A DNA stretch of 64,000 bases, from assembly GCF_014656135.1 (NCBI RefSeq), contig NZ_BNBV01000006.1:124001-188000 (forward strand), in the 5' to 3' direction. The translations under genes and the position numbers were made by a program. The number at the start of each line of letters is the position of its first letter. Positions within the stretch are counted from its first letter, which is position 1. This DNA comes from Streptomyces thermodiastaticus (GTDB lineage Bacteria > Actinomycetota > Actinomycetes > Streptomycetales > Streptomycetaceae). The notes beneath the pieces were generated by a model. The model did no database searches. It saw only the letters and a list, made by a program, of their open reading frames with translations, and was not told the origin of the DNA. This document shows positions 16,679 to 25,427 of the stretch, piece by piece.

Positions 16679-18400
16679 TCAGTTCGTGAACGTCACTTCG
16701 GTGATGGCCTGCTTGTAGCCGGCATCGGAGTACGCGCTCGGGTCCTCACCCGAGTACGGCACGGCCGTGAGCCAGACCAGGACGTACCTCGTCTTCACCG
16801 GCTTGGTGACCTGGATGCTCGCCGACTTCCCGTTCGTCGTGACGCTGCCGATCTTCTGCATCGCCTCCAGGGACGGAGGCGTCAGGGAGTCGGCGGAGTA
16901 CAGCTCGACGGTGGTGTGATCGCCGTTGTACCGCAGACCGATGGTCGCCGCGTCGACGTTCTTGGCCGAGCCGAGGTCGTAGACGATGCCCACGCCCGGC
17001 TTGTACGGCGCGAGCGTCGGGCCGTCGATGAACGTGTTGGTCTTCCAGTAGGTCGAGCTGTTGCCGTCGTAGGTCTTGCCCACATCACCGGGGTGCTGGG
17101 CTTCTCCCTTGGCGACGAACTCCTGCGCCCCCTGGATGGCGAGGGGGACCTGCTTGTGCTGGTCGTTCTTCTTGTCGCCGCCGTCCTGTGTCTGCGACTG
17201 GTTGTCCTTGTCCGGTCTGCCGCCGTGATCCATCAGGGCCTCGGCCAGCTGCCAGCTGCCCAGGCCCAGGGCGGCGATGAGGAGGGCGGAGACGGCCCAC
17301 TTCAGGGCCTTGCCGGTGCGGCTCTGCAGCGGGGGCGGCGGGGCCGGGACCGGCGCCGCGACACCGGGCCGGGCCGTCGGACCGCCGTAGGTGCCCTGCT
17401 GGTGCGAGGTGCTCTGGTACTCCGGAGGCGCGGTGAACGCGGGCTCCGGAGGGCGGATGCGCGGCATCTCGCCGATCGCCTTCACCAGCTCCTCCGGCGT
17501 GGTGCACGGAGACTCGTGGCGGGAGGCGGTCGCGCCGTCGTTGGCGAGGGCGCGCATGGCCAGTTCGGACAGCCCGCGGTGGACGCCGGCGCGCACCTGG
17601 TCGGGGGGAAGGAGGCCGACGTCCTTGGGCAGGCCGGACAGACCGTAGGCGTCGGTCTCGTACGGCCAGCGCTGGGTCAGTGCCGCGTACAGCAGGGCGC
17701 CGATGGCCTCGGTGTCGGTGCGCTGCGGGGTGTCGGAGCTGATGCCGCGCAGCGCGGCGTTCACGGCGAGGCCGCGGATGCGCCACTGGCCCGTGGAGGT
17801 GCGCAGGACCGCGTTGGGGTTGAGCCGCAGATGGGCGAGACCCTCGCGGTGGGCGGCGGCCATGGCGGCGGCGACCTGGCTCACCATCTGGTAGGCGTCG
17901 TACGGTTCCAGCGGACCCGCGGACAGCAGCGTGGTCAGCTCGGTGGCGTCGGGCAGCCATTCATGGACCACGTAGACCAGGTCGTTCTCCTCGACGGCGT
18001 CGAGGACCTGGACGAAGCGAGGGTCGCCGAGCAGCGCGGAGGAACGGGCGGCGGCCAGCACGGAGCGGGCGCGTGCGTGGTCCGCGGGCAGCACGTGCAC
18101 ACCGACGGCGCGGCGGAGCTTCTCGTCGACGGCACGCCAGCTGCTGAAGCCCTCCAGACGGGTGACGCACTCCTCCAGCCGGTAGCGTCTGGCGAGCTTG
18201 TGGCCGCTGTGCAGCTCGGGCGGGGTGGTCTTCCGGCCGGCAGCCCGGCTGCCGCCGCTGCCCTGCTCGTCGTCGTTGTCCGTGCCCCGCTTCCGGTTCT
18301 GGGCCACACCGTCGGCCGTGGCCTGGTCCGCCTCCGCGGTCAGCGGCTTGTCACCGCTGGTTTCTGCCACGTCGACGGCAGCCGTGCTCCGTTCCGCCAC
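16679..18400 (-). CDS. Pseudokinase with membrane anchor and discoidin-like extracellular domain (MurJ partner)
   Basis: The 573-residue protein has a disordered N-terminus, a protein-kinase-like domain at about residues 68-312, one membrane segment at about 367-389, and a C-terminal domain (about 420-573) resembling F5/8-type C carbohydrate-binding folds. The catalytic residues are absent. The usual Val-Ala-Ile-Lys is GVHVL near 100-104, the His-Arg-Asp loop is HLRLNPNAV near 190, and Asp-Phe-Gly is replaced near 208-212. In mycobacteria MurJ (MviN) carries such a pseudokinase and outer domain in the same chain; here it is a separate gene directly after murJ. The GTG at 18400 follows GCAGGAGC; the longer frame from 18514 lacks a ribosome site. 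Confidence 0.85.
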   Translation of the reverse strand: MAERSTAAVDVAETSGDKPLTAEADQATADGVAQNRKRGTDNDDEQGSGGSRAAGRKTTPPELHSGHKLARRYRLEECVTRLEGFSSWRAVDEKLRRAVGVHVLPADHARARSVLAAARSSALLGDPRFVQVLDAVEENDLVYVVHEWLPDATELTTLLSAGPLEPYDAYQMVSQVAAAMAAAHREGLAHLRLNPNAVLRTSTGQWRIRGLAVNAALRGISSDTPQRTDTEAIGALLYAALTQRWPYETDAYGLSGLPKDVGLLPPDQVRAGVHRGLSELAMRALANDGATASRHESPCTTPEELVKAIGEMPRIRPPEPAFTAPPEYQSTSHQQGTYGGPTARPGVAAPVPAPPPPLQSRTGKALKWAVSALLIAALGLGSWQLAEALMDHGGRPDKDNQSQTQDGGDKKNDQHKQVPLAIQGAQEFVAKGEAQHPGDVGKTYDGNSSTYWKTNTFIDGPTLAPYKPGVGIVYDLGSAKNVDAATIGLRYNGDHTTVELYSADSLTPPSLEAMQKIGSVTTNGKSASIQVTKPVKTRYVLVWLTAVPYSGEDPSAYSDAGYKQAITEVTFTN

Positions 18401-18525
18401 CGTCGCTCCTGCCTCCCCAAGATCGCGTTCCCGCGCGCTGTCCGACGCCGAGACCAATTGTGCCCACAGTCCGCTGCTATGCACGACACGCAGCAACGGA
18501 GGAAGGTTGTGCACCTACCCCCGTC

Positions 18526-20988
18526 TCAACGGCCCAGCCGTCCGCGGACCATGCCCACGAGCGAGTTCAGTTCCTCGATGCGCATACGGCGGGCGGCGAG
18601 GAAGAAGATCCCGAACAGCACGACGCCGCCGGCGAGCAGCTCGGCGAACGAGGCGATCACACCCTGCCCCAGCGTGTGGTTGATGCCGTAGCAGGCGGCG
18701 CCGCTGAGCGCGGCCGCCGGCACGGAGGCGATGCACAGCCGTGCGTACGTCCGGGTCACGCGCGCACCGTCGAGGTCGCCGCCGAGCCGCTTGCGCAGCC
18801 GGGCCCAGGCGACGCCCACGCCGATGGCGTAGGCGACCCCGTAGGAGAAGGCCATGCCGATGACCGCCCAGCGGGCCGGGAGCAGCAGGTAGCACAGGGC
18901 CGAGGCACCCGCGTTGACCGCGGCGATGATGACCGTGTTGTAGAACGGCGTCCGGGTGTCCTCGTAGGCGTAGAAGGCGCGCAGCACGACGTACTGCACG
19001 GAGTAGGGGATGAGGCCGAGGCCGAAGGCCATCAGCATGTAGCCCATATTGACGGCCTCGCCGGTGCCCGAGGTGCCGAAGATCAGCGTGCAGATGGGGA
19101 CACCGAGCGCGACGAACCCGAAGGCGACGGGCACGATCGCGACGGCCGTGGTGCGCAGGCCCTGGGAGATGTCGTCGCGGACGGCGCCGGCGTCGCCCTC
19201 GTGGGCGGAGCGGGAGATCCGCGGCAGCAGGGCCGCCATCAGGGAGACGGTGATGATCGCCTGCGGCAGACCCCAGATCAGCTGGGCGTTGGCGTAGGCG
19301 GCGTAGCCCGTGCCGTCCACGGGCGAGTTCGTGGCCGCCGCCGTGGACAGCCGGGTCACCACGATGTTGCCGGCCTGGTTGGCGAGCACGAACAGCAGCG
19401 TCCACTTGGCCAGGGCCGCGGCCTTGCCGATCCCGTGCCCCCGCCAGTCGAAGCGCAGCCGCAGACGGAAGCCGGTCTCCCGCAGGTACGGGAACATGGC
19501 CAGGGCCTGGACGACCAGGCCCAGCAGGATGCCGACGCCCAGCAGCCGCTGGCCCTCCGGCGGGATGTTCGACACCTTCATCCCGGAGTCCGCGGCGCTG
19601 CCGTAGACCCAGATGAACATGCCGAGCGTGACGATGATGACGATGTTGTTGAGGACGGGGGTCCACATCATCGCGCCGAAGCGGCCCCGGGCGTTGAGGA
19701 TCTGCCCCATCACCACATGGATGCCCATGAAGAAGATCGAGGGCATGAAGTAGCGGACGAAGGTGATGCCGACCTGGTTGGCGGACGGATCACCGGCCAC
19801 GGACGGGGAGAGCAGCCTCACCAGCAGCGGCGCCGCCACGACCGCGAGGACGGTGAGCCCGCCCAGCACCACCATGACCAGGGTCAGCAGCCGGTTGGCG
19901 TAGGCCTCGCCGCCGTCGTCGTCGTCCTTCATCGCCCGGACGAGCTGGGGCACGAACACGGAGTTCAGGCCGCCGCCGACGGTCAGGATGTAGATCATCG
20001 TCGGCAGCTGGTAGGCGACCTGGAAGGTGTCGCCGAGCAGACCCACACCGAGCGCGGAGACGATCATCGCCGACCGGACGAAACCGGTCACGCGGGAGAC
20101 CAGCGTGCCGGCCGCCATCACGGCACTCGACTTCAGCAGCCCCGCGGCCTTGCCGCTCTTCTTCGCCGGCGCGGGCGCGGGCTCGTCGGTCGCCACGGAC
20201 GCCGCTGCCGTGGTCTCGGCTCCCCCGCCGCCGGGAGCGTACGGGCCTGCCGCCTGCTGACCGGCCGCCGGGGCCGGTCCGGCACCGGCGTAAGCCGCAC
20301 CCGCCTGTAGCGAGGAGCCGTAGCCGTGCGCGGCGGCCGGCTGGTAGCCGGCCTGGCGGGGGTCGTAGCCGTAGGGCTGCCCGGGGTTCTGGTAGCCGCT
20401 CGGCACGCCCTGCGTACCCGAGCCGTACCGGGGGTCCGCGTAGCCGTCCGGCTGAGCCGCCGCGGGACTGTCCTGCTGCGCCGGCCCGGAAGAGGGGAAG
20501 CCGCCCTGGCGGGAGTCCTGATAGGCGCCCTGCTGGTCCCGGTAGAGGTTGGCGAAGGCGTCCGGCTGGTGCTGCGCCTCGCCGGAGTGGCTGACGAGAT
20601 CGTCCACGCCCACGAACTGGGTGGTGCGCGGGTCGTCCCCGTACGGCAGGTACTGGGTGGCCGCGGACGGCTCCGGGGGCGGGGTACGGGCCCACACCCG
20701 CGGATCGGGTGCATGGGGAGACTGCGGCGGCGGGTCGTACAGCGGCTGCTGCGCGGGGTACGCGCCGGGGGCCGGCGGCGGGTGCGCGGCACGGTCGTAC
20801 AGGGCCTCGCCGACCGGGTCCTGTGCGGTCAGGTCCTGCGCCCGGTAGGGGTCCTCGCCCAGGGCGTCCTGGACGTACGCGTCCGCCGGGGGCTGCGGCG
20901 CCTGGCCGTTCCCGGGCTGCGGCGCCGCATCGGGGTAGCCCTGGCTGCCCACGGCCCGGCCGCGGTCACCGTCGTACGGCGCGTTCAT
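18526..20988 (-). CDS. murJ: Lipid II flippase MurJ (MviN)
   Basis: MurJ moves lipid-linked peptidoglycan precursor across the cytoplasmic membrane and is essential for cell-wall growth. The 820-residue protein has a long cytoplasmic N-terminus (about residues 1-280) rich in Pro, Gln, Tyr, Gly and Ala, with YGYDPRQAGY-like patches. The MOP-family core of about 14 membrane segments starts near residue 288 (SSAVMAAGTLVSRVTGFVRSA). The core alone matches the usual length of about 520, so the N-terminal extension is an actinobacterial addition. It lies 45 bases after the DUF6049 gene and 125 bases before the pseudokinase, all on one strand. Confidence 0.93.
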   Translation of the reverse strand: MNAPYDGDRGRAVGSQGYPDAAPQPGNGQAPQPPADAYVQDALGEDPYRAQDLTAQDPVGEALYDRAAHPPPAPGAYPAQQPLYDPPPQSPHAPDPRVWARTPPPEPSAATQYLPYGDDPRTTQFVGVDDLVSHSGEAQHQPDAFANLYRDQQGAYQDSRQGGFPSSGPAQQDSPAAAQPDGYADPRYGSGTQGVPSGYQNPGQPYGYDPRQAGYQPAAAHGYGSSLQAGAAYAGAGPAPAAGQQAAGPYAPGGGGAETTAAASVATDEPAPAPAKKSGKAAGLLKSSAVMAAGTLVSRVTGFVRSAMIVSALGVGLLGDTFQVAYQLPTMIYILTVGGGLNSVFVPQLVRAMKDDDDGGEAYANRLLTLVMVVLGGLTVLAVVAAPLLVRLLSPSVAGDPSANQVGITFVRYFMPSIFFMGIHVVMGQILNARGRFGAMMWTPVLNNIVIIVTLGMFIWVYGSAADSGMKVSNIPPEGQRLLGVGILLGLVVQALAMFPYLRETGFRLRLRFDWRGHGIGKAAALAKWTLLFVLANQAGNIVVTRLSTAAATNSPVDGTGYAAYANAQLIWGLPQAIITVSLMAALLPRISRSAHEGDAGAVRDDISQGLRTTAVAIVPVAFGFVALGVPICTLIFGTSGTGEAVNMGYMLMAFGLGLIPYSVQYVVLRAFYAYEDTRTPFYNTVIIAAVNAGASALCYLLLPARWAVIGMAFSYGVAYAIGVGVAWARLRKRLGGDLDGARVTRTYARLCIASVPAAALSGAACYGINHTLGQGVIASFAELLAGGVVLFGIFFLAARRMRIEELNSLVGMVRGRLGR

Positions 20989-21033
20989 GCTTACCCCACC
21001 TCATCGTCCCGGGCCGCTGCGGCCACGACATGC

Positions 21034-23508
21034 TCAACGGTCCACTTTCTCACCCGTGCCGGACGGGGCAGCATCACCTGCCGCGGTGTCCGGCGCCGGG
21101 TCACTCGGCTGCTCGGAGGCGTCCGCCCGGCTGCGGGTGCCCGACTCCTGGGTGAGACGTTCGGCGGTGGCGCCGGAGTTCTCCTGCCGCACCGGTTCCT
21201 GGGCGGTGCCGTGCTCCCCCTCCGACGTCGCGGCCGTGCCGGACACGTCGGCGTCCCCGGCACCGTCCCCGGCGTCGCGGGTCTCCCGCGGGTCCTGACC
21301 GCCCTCCGCTTCCTGCCGGGCGGCGGCGCGCTTGCGCTGGGTGTACATCCGGAAGCCGGCGAGGACGAGCAGCAGCACGCCGCCGCCGATGACCAGCATC
21401 ACCGTGGCGGTGATCTCGGTGACCTTGACGTCGAAGGTGACCGGAGCGCCGTACTCCTGGCCGTCCTCGGTGTACAGCTGGGCGATCACCGCCACCGGGC
21501 CGTTGGCGTTGGCCGACGTGGTGAACTTCACGGACTGGCTGTGGCCGCCGGAGACGGTGATGGGCTGTTCCGCGTAGGCCTGCCCGCCGATCTTCAGACG
21601 GGTGGGGTTGGTCGACGTCAGCCGCAGCACCAGATGGTCGACGCCCTGCACCAGGTTGTTCTGGACGGTCACCGGGATGGTGGCGCTGTGCCCGGAGAGC
21701 TTGGTTTCCGACTTGTCGATCAGCTTGACCTCGTCGGAGAGGCTGTCCAGATACGTCTCCACGCCGTTGCGGAAGTGCGCCGCTGCGTTGCCACGGCCCC
21801 GCCAGGAGGTGGCCATCTCACGGTTCAGGGCCCGGCCGAACGGGGTGACGACCCGGGACGGGTAGGTGAGGACGACCTTGAACGTGTCGACCTTCTTCTG
21901 GGTCCGGGCGATCGCGGCGAAGGCGGAACGCGGCAGTTCCTGCTTGCGCAGCGACGACGGGTAGTGCGAGGCCGACGGAATCCGGTTCGTGGCCGCGGGG
22001 TCCGGCTTGGCCTTGGCGGCCGCGGACAGGTCCTGGGACTCCGACCAGGTGCTGTGCTGCAGGGCGGTCAGCGCCTGCGCCATGGCCTGGGCCTGGGCGG
22101 CGCTGGGCATGCGCTGCGGGGCGACGACGATGCTGCGCTGCTTGCTCGTCTGGGCGGTGAGCGCCAGGCTCTGGGCGAGGAACCGCTGCACGGCGAGCGT
22201 GCCGGCCCCGGTGCGCGACAGATCGCCCTCGAACAGCGTCGACAGCCGGGCGTCGGCCACGATCGCCGTGGTGCCCCCGCCGATCGGACGGGCCGCGGAC
22301 GGCGTGTACGTCAGGCCGCTGCTCTCCTGGAGGCTGTCGCTGCGGGCGATGACCGTGTCGGCACCCGCCGAGGTGGCGACCCTGATGATCGACGGGTCGA
22401 CGGCGCCGTCCGCGGGCCAGGCGAATTCCGTGGACGGTTCCACGTGCAGGATCGTCTCCACCGTCTCGGCGGCGACGTCGGTGGCGTCCTTCAGCTGGCT
22501 GAGCGAACCGGTGACGCTGGTGCCGTGGTGGGCGAGAGAGGCCAGGTCCGGGTCGCCGAACGGCAGTGCCACGACCTCCTTGCCGGCCACCGCCTGCTGC
22601 AGCTTGGCGAGCCACTGCTTGGCCACCGCCTGGTGGGTGCCGGCGACGGGCGCGCTGTCGGCGTCGGTCTGGATGCGGTAGCTGCGGGTCATCGCATCGA
22701 CGGATGCCAGCAGGTCCGGGTCGATCACCCAGGTGACGTCGAGGCTCTTGCCCAGCTCCAGCATCCGCTCCAGCCGGCCGCCGGGGGAGATCTCCTTGGC
22801 GAGGGTGTCGTCGAGGAACACCGGCGTCTGCTGGGCGCCGGGGCCGGTCTCCGCCGTCATGTGGACCGTGGACACCAGCGGCCACAGGAACGTCGTCTTC
22901 GTCCTGGTGTCCGCCTTGTCGGGCTGCCAGGGCAGGAACGTGTGCTGGACGCCCAGCACCTGCTCCCAGGGCTGGGAGGAGGTCCGGCCCGAGAGCGAGA
23001 CGGAGAACGCGTACACCCCGTCCGGGCCGAGGTGCAGTTTGCCGACCGGCACGGAGATGCTGAAGCGCTGAGCGACGCCGGGGGCCAGCTCGGTGAACTT
23101 CTGGGCGTACTTGTCGTCGATCTCGTTGCCGTCGACCGCCGGATCGAAGCCGGTGCGGCCGGCGGCGTCGTCGATCGCGGAACGGGTGCTCAGGCGTGAC
23201 CCCACCCGCAGGCCCACATGGGCGTCGGTGATCGGCTGCTTGCCCTTGTTGGTCACCGTGCCCGAGACGGTCAGCGTGTCGCCGTCGGAGGGGGCACTCG
23301 GGCTGAGCGAGTCGAGGGACACGGCCACGGTGCGCGACCCGGCGGCGGCTTGAGCGGCACTCTGCCCCGCGGCCCGTGCGGTCGGGGCGGCGGGGAGCTG
23401 GAGCAGACCGGCCAGCAGGGGCGCCCCGGCGAGCAGTGCACCTGCTCTGCGCAGCCAGCGACGGGCAGGTGAGGGACTGGTCCCCTGGAAGTCTGCCGCC
23501 TCGGCCAC
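21034..23508 (-). CDS. DUF6049-family exported membrane protein upstream of murJ
   Basis: The 824-residue protein has a signal peptide (basic WLRRAGALLAGAPLLAGLLQL region, residues 18-38), a large extracytoplasmic part and one membrane segment near the C-terminus (about residues 690-712, VMLVIGGGVLLLVLAGF). A basic stop and an acidic, Gly/Thr/Ser-rich cytoplasmic tail follow. It resembles the conserved actinobacterial protein between pcnA and mviN (Rv3909 in Mycobacterium tuberculosis), of unproven function. Its constant place before murJ suggests a cell-envelope role. The N-terminal ectodomain contains an immunoglobulin-like stretch (GDTLTVSGTVTNKGKQPI). The start at 23508 precedes a clear signal peptide. 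Confidence 0.82.
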   Translation of the reverse strand: MAEAADFQGTSPSPARRWLRRAGALLAGAPLLAGLLQLPAAPTARAAGQSAAQAAAGSRTVAVSLDSLSPSAPSDGDTLTVSGTVTNKGKQPITDAHVGLRVGSRLSTRSAIDDAAGRTGFDPAVDGNEIDDKYAQKFTELAPGVAQRFSISVPVGKLHLGPDGVYAFSVSLSGRTSSQPWEQVLGVQHTFLPWQPDKADTRTKTTFLWPLVSTVHMTAETGPGAQQTPVFLDDTLAKEISPGGRLERMLELGKSLDVTWVIDPDLLASVDAMTRSYRIQTDADSAPVAGTHQAVAKQWLAKLQQAVAGKEVVALPFGDPDLASLAHHGTSVTGSLSQLKDATDVAAETVETILHVEPSTEFAWPADGAVDPSIIRVATSAGADTVIARSDSLQESSGLTYTPSAARPIGGGTTAIVADARLSTLFEGDLSRTGAGTLAVQRFLAQSLALTAQTSKQRSIVVAPQRMPSAAQAQAMAQALTALQHSTWSESQDLSAAAKAKPDPAATNRIPSASHYPSSLRKQELPRSAFAAIARTQKKVDTFKVVLTYPSRVVTPFGRALNREMATSWRGRGNAAAHFRNGVETYLDSLSDEVKLIDKSETKLSGHSATIPVTVQNNLVQGVDHLVLRLTSTNPTRLKIGGQAYAEQPITVSGGHSQSVKFTTSANANGPVAVIAQLYTEDGQEYGAPVTFDVKVTEITATVMLVIGGGVLLLVLAGFRMYTQRKRAAARQEAEGGQDPRETRDAGDGAGDADVSGTAATSEGEHGTAQEPVRQENSGATAERLTQESGTRSRADASEQPSDPAPDTAAGDAAPSGTGEKVDR

Positions 23509-23850
23509 GCGCTCGCCCGTCCCTCGTCGTCAGTGGTCGTCAGTCATGTGCGTCCAGGCATGGTAACGAGGCGCGCGGAGCGGAAGTGCCGCGGAGGCGG
23601 CCACAAGATCAGCGGGCGACACCGGCTGCCCCGCATGTCCGCCTATCCGCGGATGCTGTGGGGTGCGTCACGACAAGACGGGCTCGCCCCGGTGCATCGT
23701 CCTCTGCGGAGCCTGCCGCATCCTGTGCCGATCCTGCGGTGCAGGAAAGATCACGGACGCGTGAGGAGAGGCGGGAGCCCTGGTGAGGAGAGGGCGAGCT
23801 GTTCGAGCGAGCGGACCCGGCCGGGGCCGGGCCACGTACCCTTTTCTGTT
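23509..23850. other. Divergent intergenic region DUF6049 gene / pcnA
   Basis: These 342 bases separate two divergent genes. A frame in phase with pcnA crosses the region from 23533 but has no ribosome site and unusual Cys/Arg/Ser-rich composition; I treat it as non-coding. The only element I can support is a -10-like TACCCT at 23837-23842. Confidence 0.5.
23837..23842 (+). promoter_or_regulatory. -10 element of pcnA, probably leaderless transcript
   Basis: TACCCT ends nine bases before the pcnA GTG, so transcription would begin at or next to the start codon. No ribosome site is present before the GTG, which agrees with a leaderless mRNA, common in Streptomyces. A clear -35 was not seen. Confidence 0.5.
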
Positions 23851-25293
23851 GTGCCGAACGCCAACGACAACACTTCCTCTGCCCTGAGCCAGGCGCAGCA
23901 GCGCGCGGTGAGCGAGCTGCTGCGTGTGGCGCCCGTCGCCGACGACCTCGCTCGCCGCTTCCAGGAGGCCGGGTTCTCCCTCGCCCTGGTCGGCGGCTCC
24001 GTCCGGGACGCGCTGCTCGGCCGGCTCGGCAACGACCTGGACTTCACCACGGACGCGCGCCCCGAGGACGTACTGAAGATCATGCGTCCCTGGGCGGACG
24101 CGGTGTGGGAGGTCGGGATCGCGTTCGGCACGGTGGGTGCCCAGAAGCAGGGCTACCAGATCGAGGTGACAACCTACCGCTCCGAGGCCTACGACCGGAC
24201 CTCGCGCAAGCCCGAGGTGTCCTACGGCGACTCCATCGAGGACGACCTCGTCCGGCGGGACTTCACCGTCAACGCGATGGCGCTGGCCCTGCCGGAGAAG
24301 AAGTTCATCGACCCGCACCGCGGTCTGGAGGACCTGGCCGCGCGTGTGCTGCGCACTCCCGGGACCCCCGAGGAGTCCTTCTCGGACGACCCGCTGCGCA
24401 TGATGCGGGCCGCGCGCTTCGCCGCCCAGCTCGACTTCACGGTGGCTCCCGAGGTCGTCGCGGCGATGACGGAGATGGCCGGGCGCATCGAGATCGTCTC
24501 CGCCGAGCGGATCCGGGACGAGCTGAACAAGCTGCTCCTCTCGGCCCGGCCGCGCAAGGGCCTGACCCTGCTCGTCGACACCGGCCTCGCCGACCGGGTG
24601 CTGCCCGAGCTGCCCGCCCTGCGCCTGGAGAGCGATGAGCATCACCGCCACAAGGACGTCTATGACCACACGCTGATCGTCCTCGAGCAGGCGATCGCGC
24701 TGGAGGACAACGGCCCCGACCTCACCCTGCGGCTGGCCGCGCTGCTGCACGACATCGGCAAACCGCGCACCCGGCGCTTCGAGAAGGACGGCCGGGTCTC
24801 CTTCCACCACCACGAGGTGGTGGGCGCGAAGATGACCAAGAAGCGCCTGACGGCCCTGAAGTACCCCAATGAGGTGATCAAGGACGTCTCGCGCCTGGTC
24901 GAGCTGCACCTGCGTTTCCACGGCTACGGAACCGGCGAATGGACGGACTCCGCGGTCCGCCGCTATGTCCGCGACGCCGGACCGCTCCTCGAGCGTCTGC
25001 ACAAGCTGACGCGTTCCGACTGCACCACCCGCAACAAGCGCAAGGCGGCCGCGCTCTCCCGGGCCTACGACAGCCTGGAGCAGCGCATCGCGCAGCTGAA
25101 GGAGCAGGAGGAGCTGGACGCCATCCGCCCGGACCTCGACGGCAACCAGATCATGGAGATCCTGGGCATCAAGCCGGGCCCGGCCGTCGGTCGCGCCTAC
25201 AAGCACATGCTGGAGCTGCGCCTGGAGCATGGCCCGATGGGGCACGACGAGGCGGTGGCGGCCCTGAAGAAGTGGTGGGCCGCGCAGAGCTGA
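23851..25293 (+). CDS. pcnA: CCA tRNA nucleotidyltransferase / poly(A) polymerase family
   Basis: Members add or repair the 3' CCA of tRNAs or polyadenylate RNA. The 480-residue protein has the class II nucleotidyltransferase signature GGSVRDALLG followed by DLDFTTDARPED (metal-binding aspartates, about residues 49-70). RRDFTVNAMAL and DPLRMMRAARFAAQL follow, then an HD domain (LLHDIGKPRTRRF, about residue 300). The HD domain suggests phosphohydrolase activity as in bacterial CCA enzymes; polyadenylation alone cannot be excluded. The GTG at 23851 is chosen because the sequence before it is a promoter -10. The position beside DUF6049-murJ-sigM-trx matches Rv3907c in mycobacteria. Confidence 0.9.
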   Translation: MPNANDNTSSALSQAQQRAVSELLRVAPVADDLARRFQEAGFSLALVGGSVRDALLGRLGNDLDFTTDARPEDVLKIMRPWADAVWEVGIAFGTVGAQKQGYQIEVTTYRSEAYDRTSRKPEVSYGDSIEDDLVRRDFTVNAMALALPEKKFIDPHRGLEDLAARVLRTPGTPEESFSDDPLRMMRAARFAAQLDFTVAPEVVAAMTEMAGRIEIVSAERIRDELNKLLLSARPRKGLTLLVDTGLADRVLPELPALRLESDEHHRHKDVYDHTLIVLEQAIALEDNGPDLTLRLAALLHDIGKPRTRRFEKDGRVSFHHHEVVGAKMTKKRLTALKYPNEVIKDVSRLVELHLRFHGYGTGEWTDSAVRRYVRDAGPLLERLHKLTRSDCTTRNKRKAAALSRAYDSLEQRIAQLKEQEELDAIRPDLDGNQIMEILGIKPGPAVGRAYKHMLELRLEHGPMGHDEAVAALKKWWAAQS

Positions 25294-25312
25294 GTCCGGC
25301 CGGTCAAGGTCC

Positions 25313-25326
25313 GTTTCACGTGAAAC
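25313..25326. promoter_or_regulatory. parS (exact), downstream of pcnA
   Basis: GTTTCACGTGAAAC starting 20 bases after the pcnA stop and 33 bases from the start of a second parS; the only tandem parS pair in the window. Confidence 0.95.
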
Positions 25327-25335
25327 AGGACTACG

Positions 25336-25369
25336 AGGGGGCGGTGTTTCACGTGAAACACCGCCCCCT
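25336..25369. terminator. 34-base perfect palindrome combining parS and terminator
   Basis: An exact parS (25346-25359) is flanked by AGGGGGCGGT on the left and its complement on the right, so that the whole 34 bases form one perfect inverted repeat centred at 25352.5. As RNA it would make a GC-rich stem with a small loop between the convergent pcnA and MFS genes; as DNA it contains the 16-base ParB site. Confidence 0.85.
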
Positions 25370-25427
25370 GTGCGTGTGTGCGGAGCACCGTCCCATGCCC
25401 GTCGCGCCGGCCCCGGAGGCGGCCGCC

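Noticed and set aside
22436..22449. GTTCCACGTGCAG-like sequence inside the DUF6049 gene as another parS
   Set aside because: Only the left arm and centre match; the right arm has several mismatches, so it is below the level of the listed variants.
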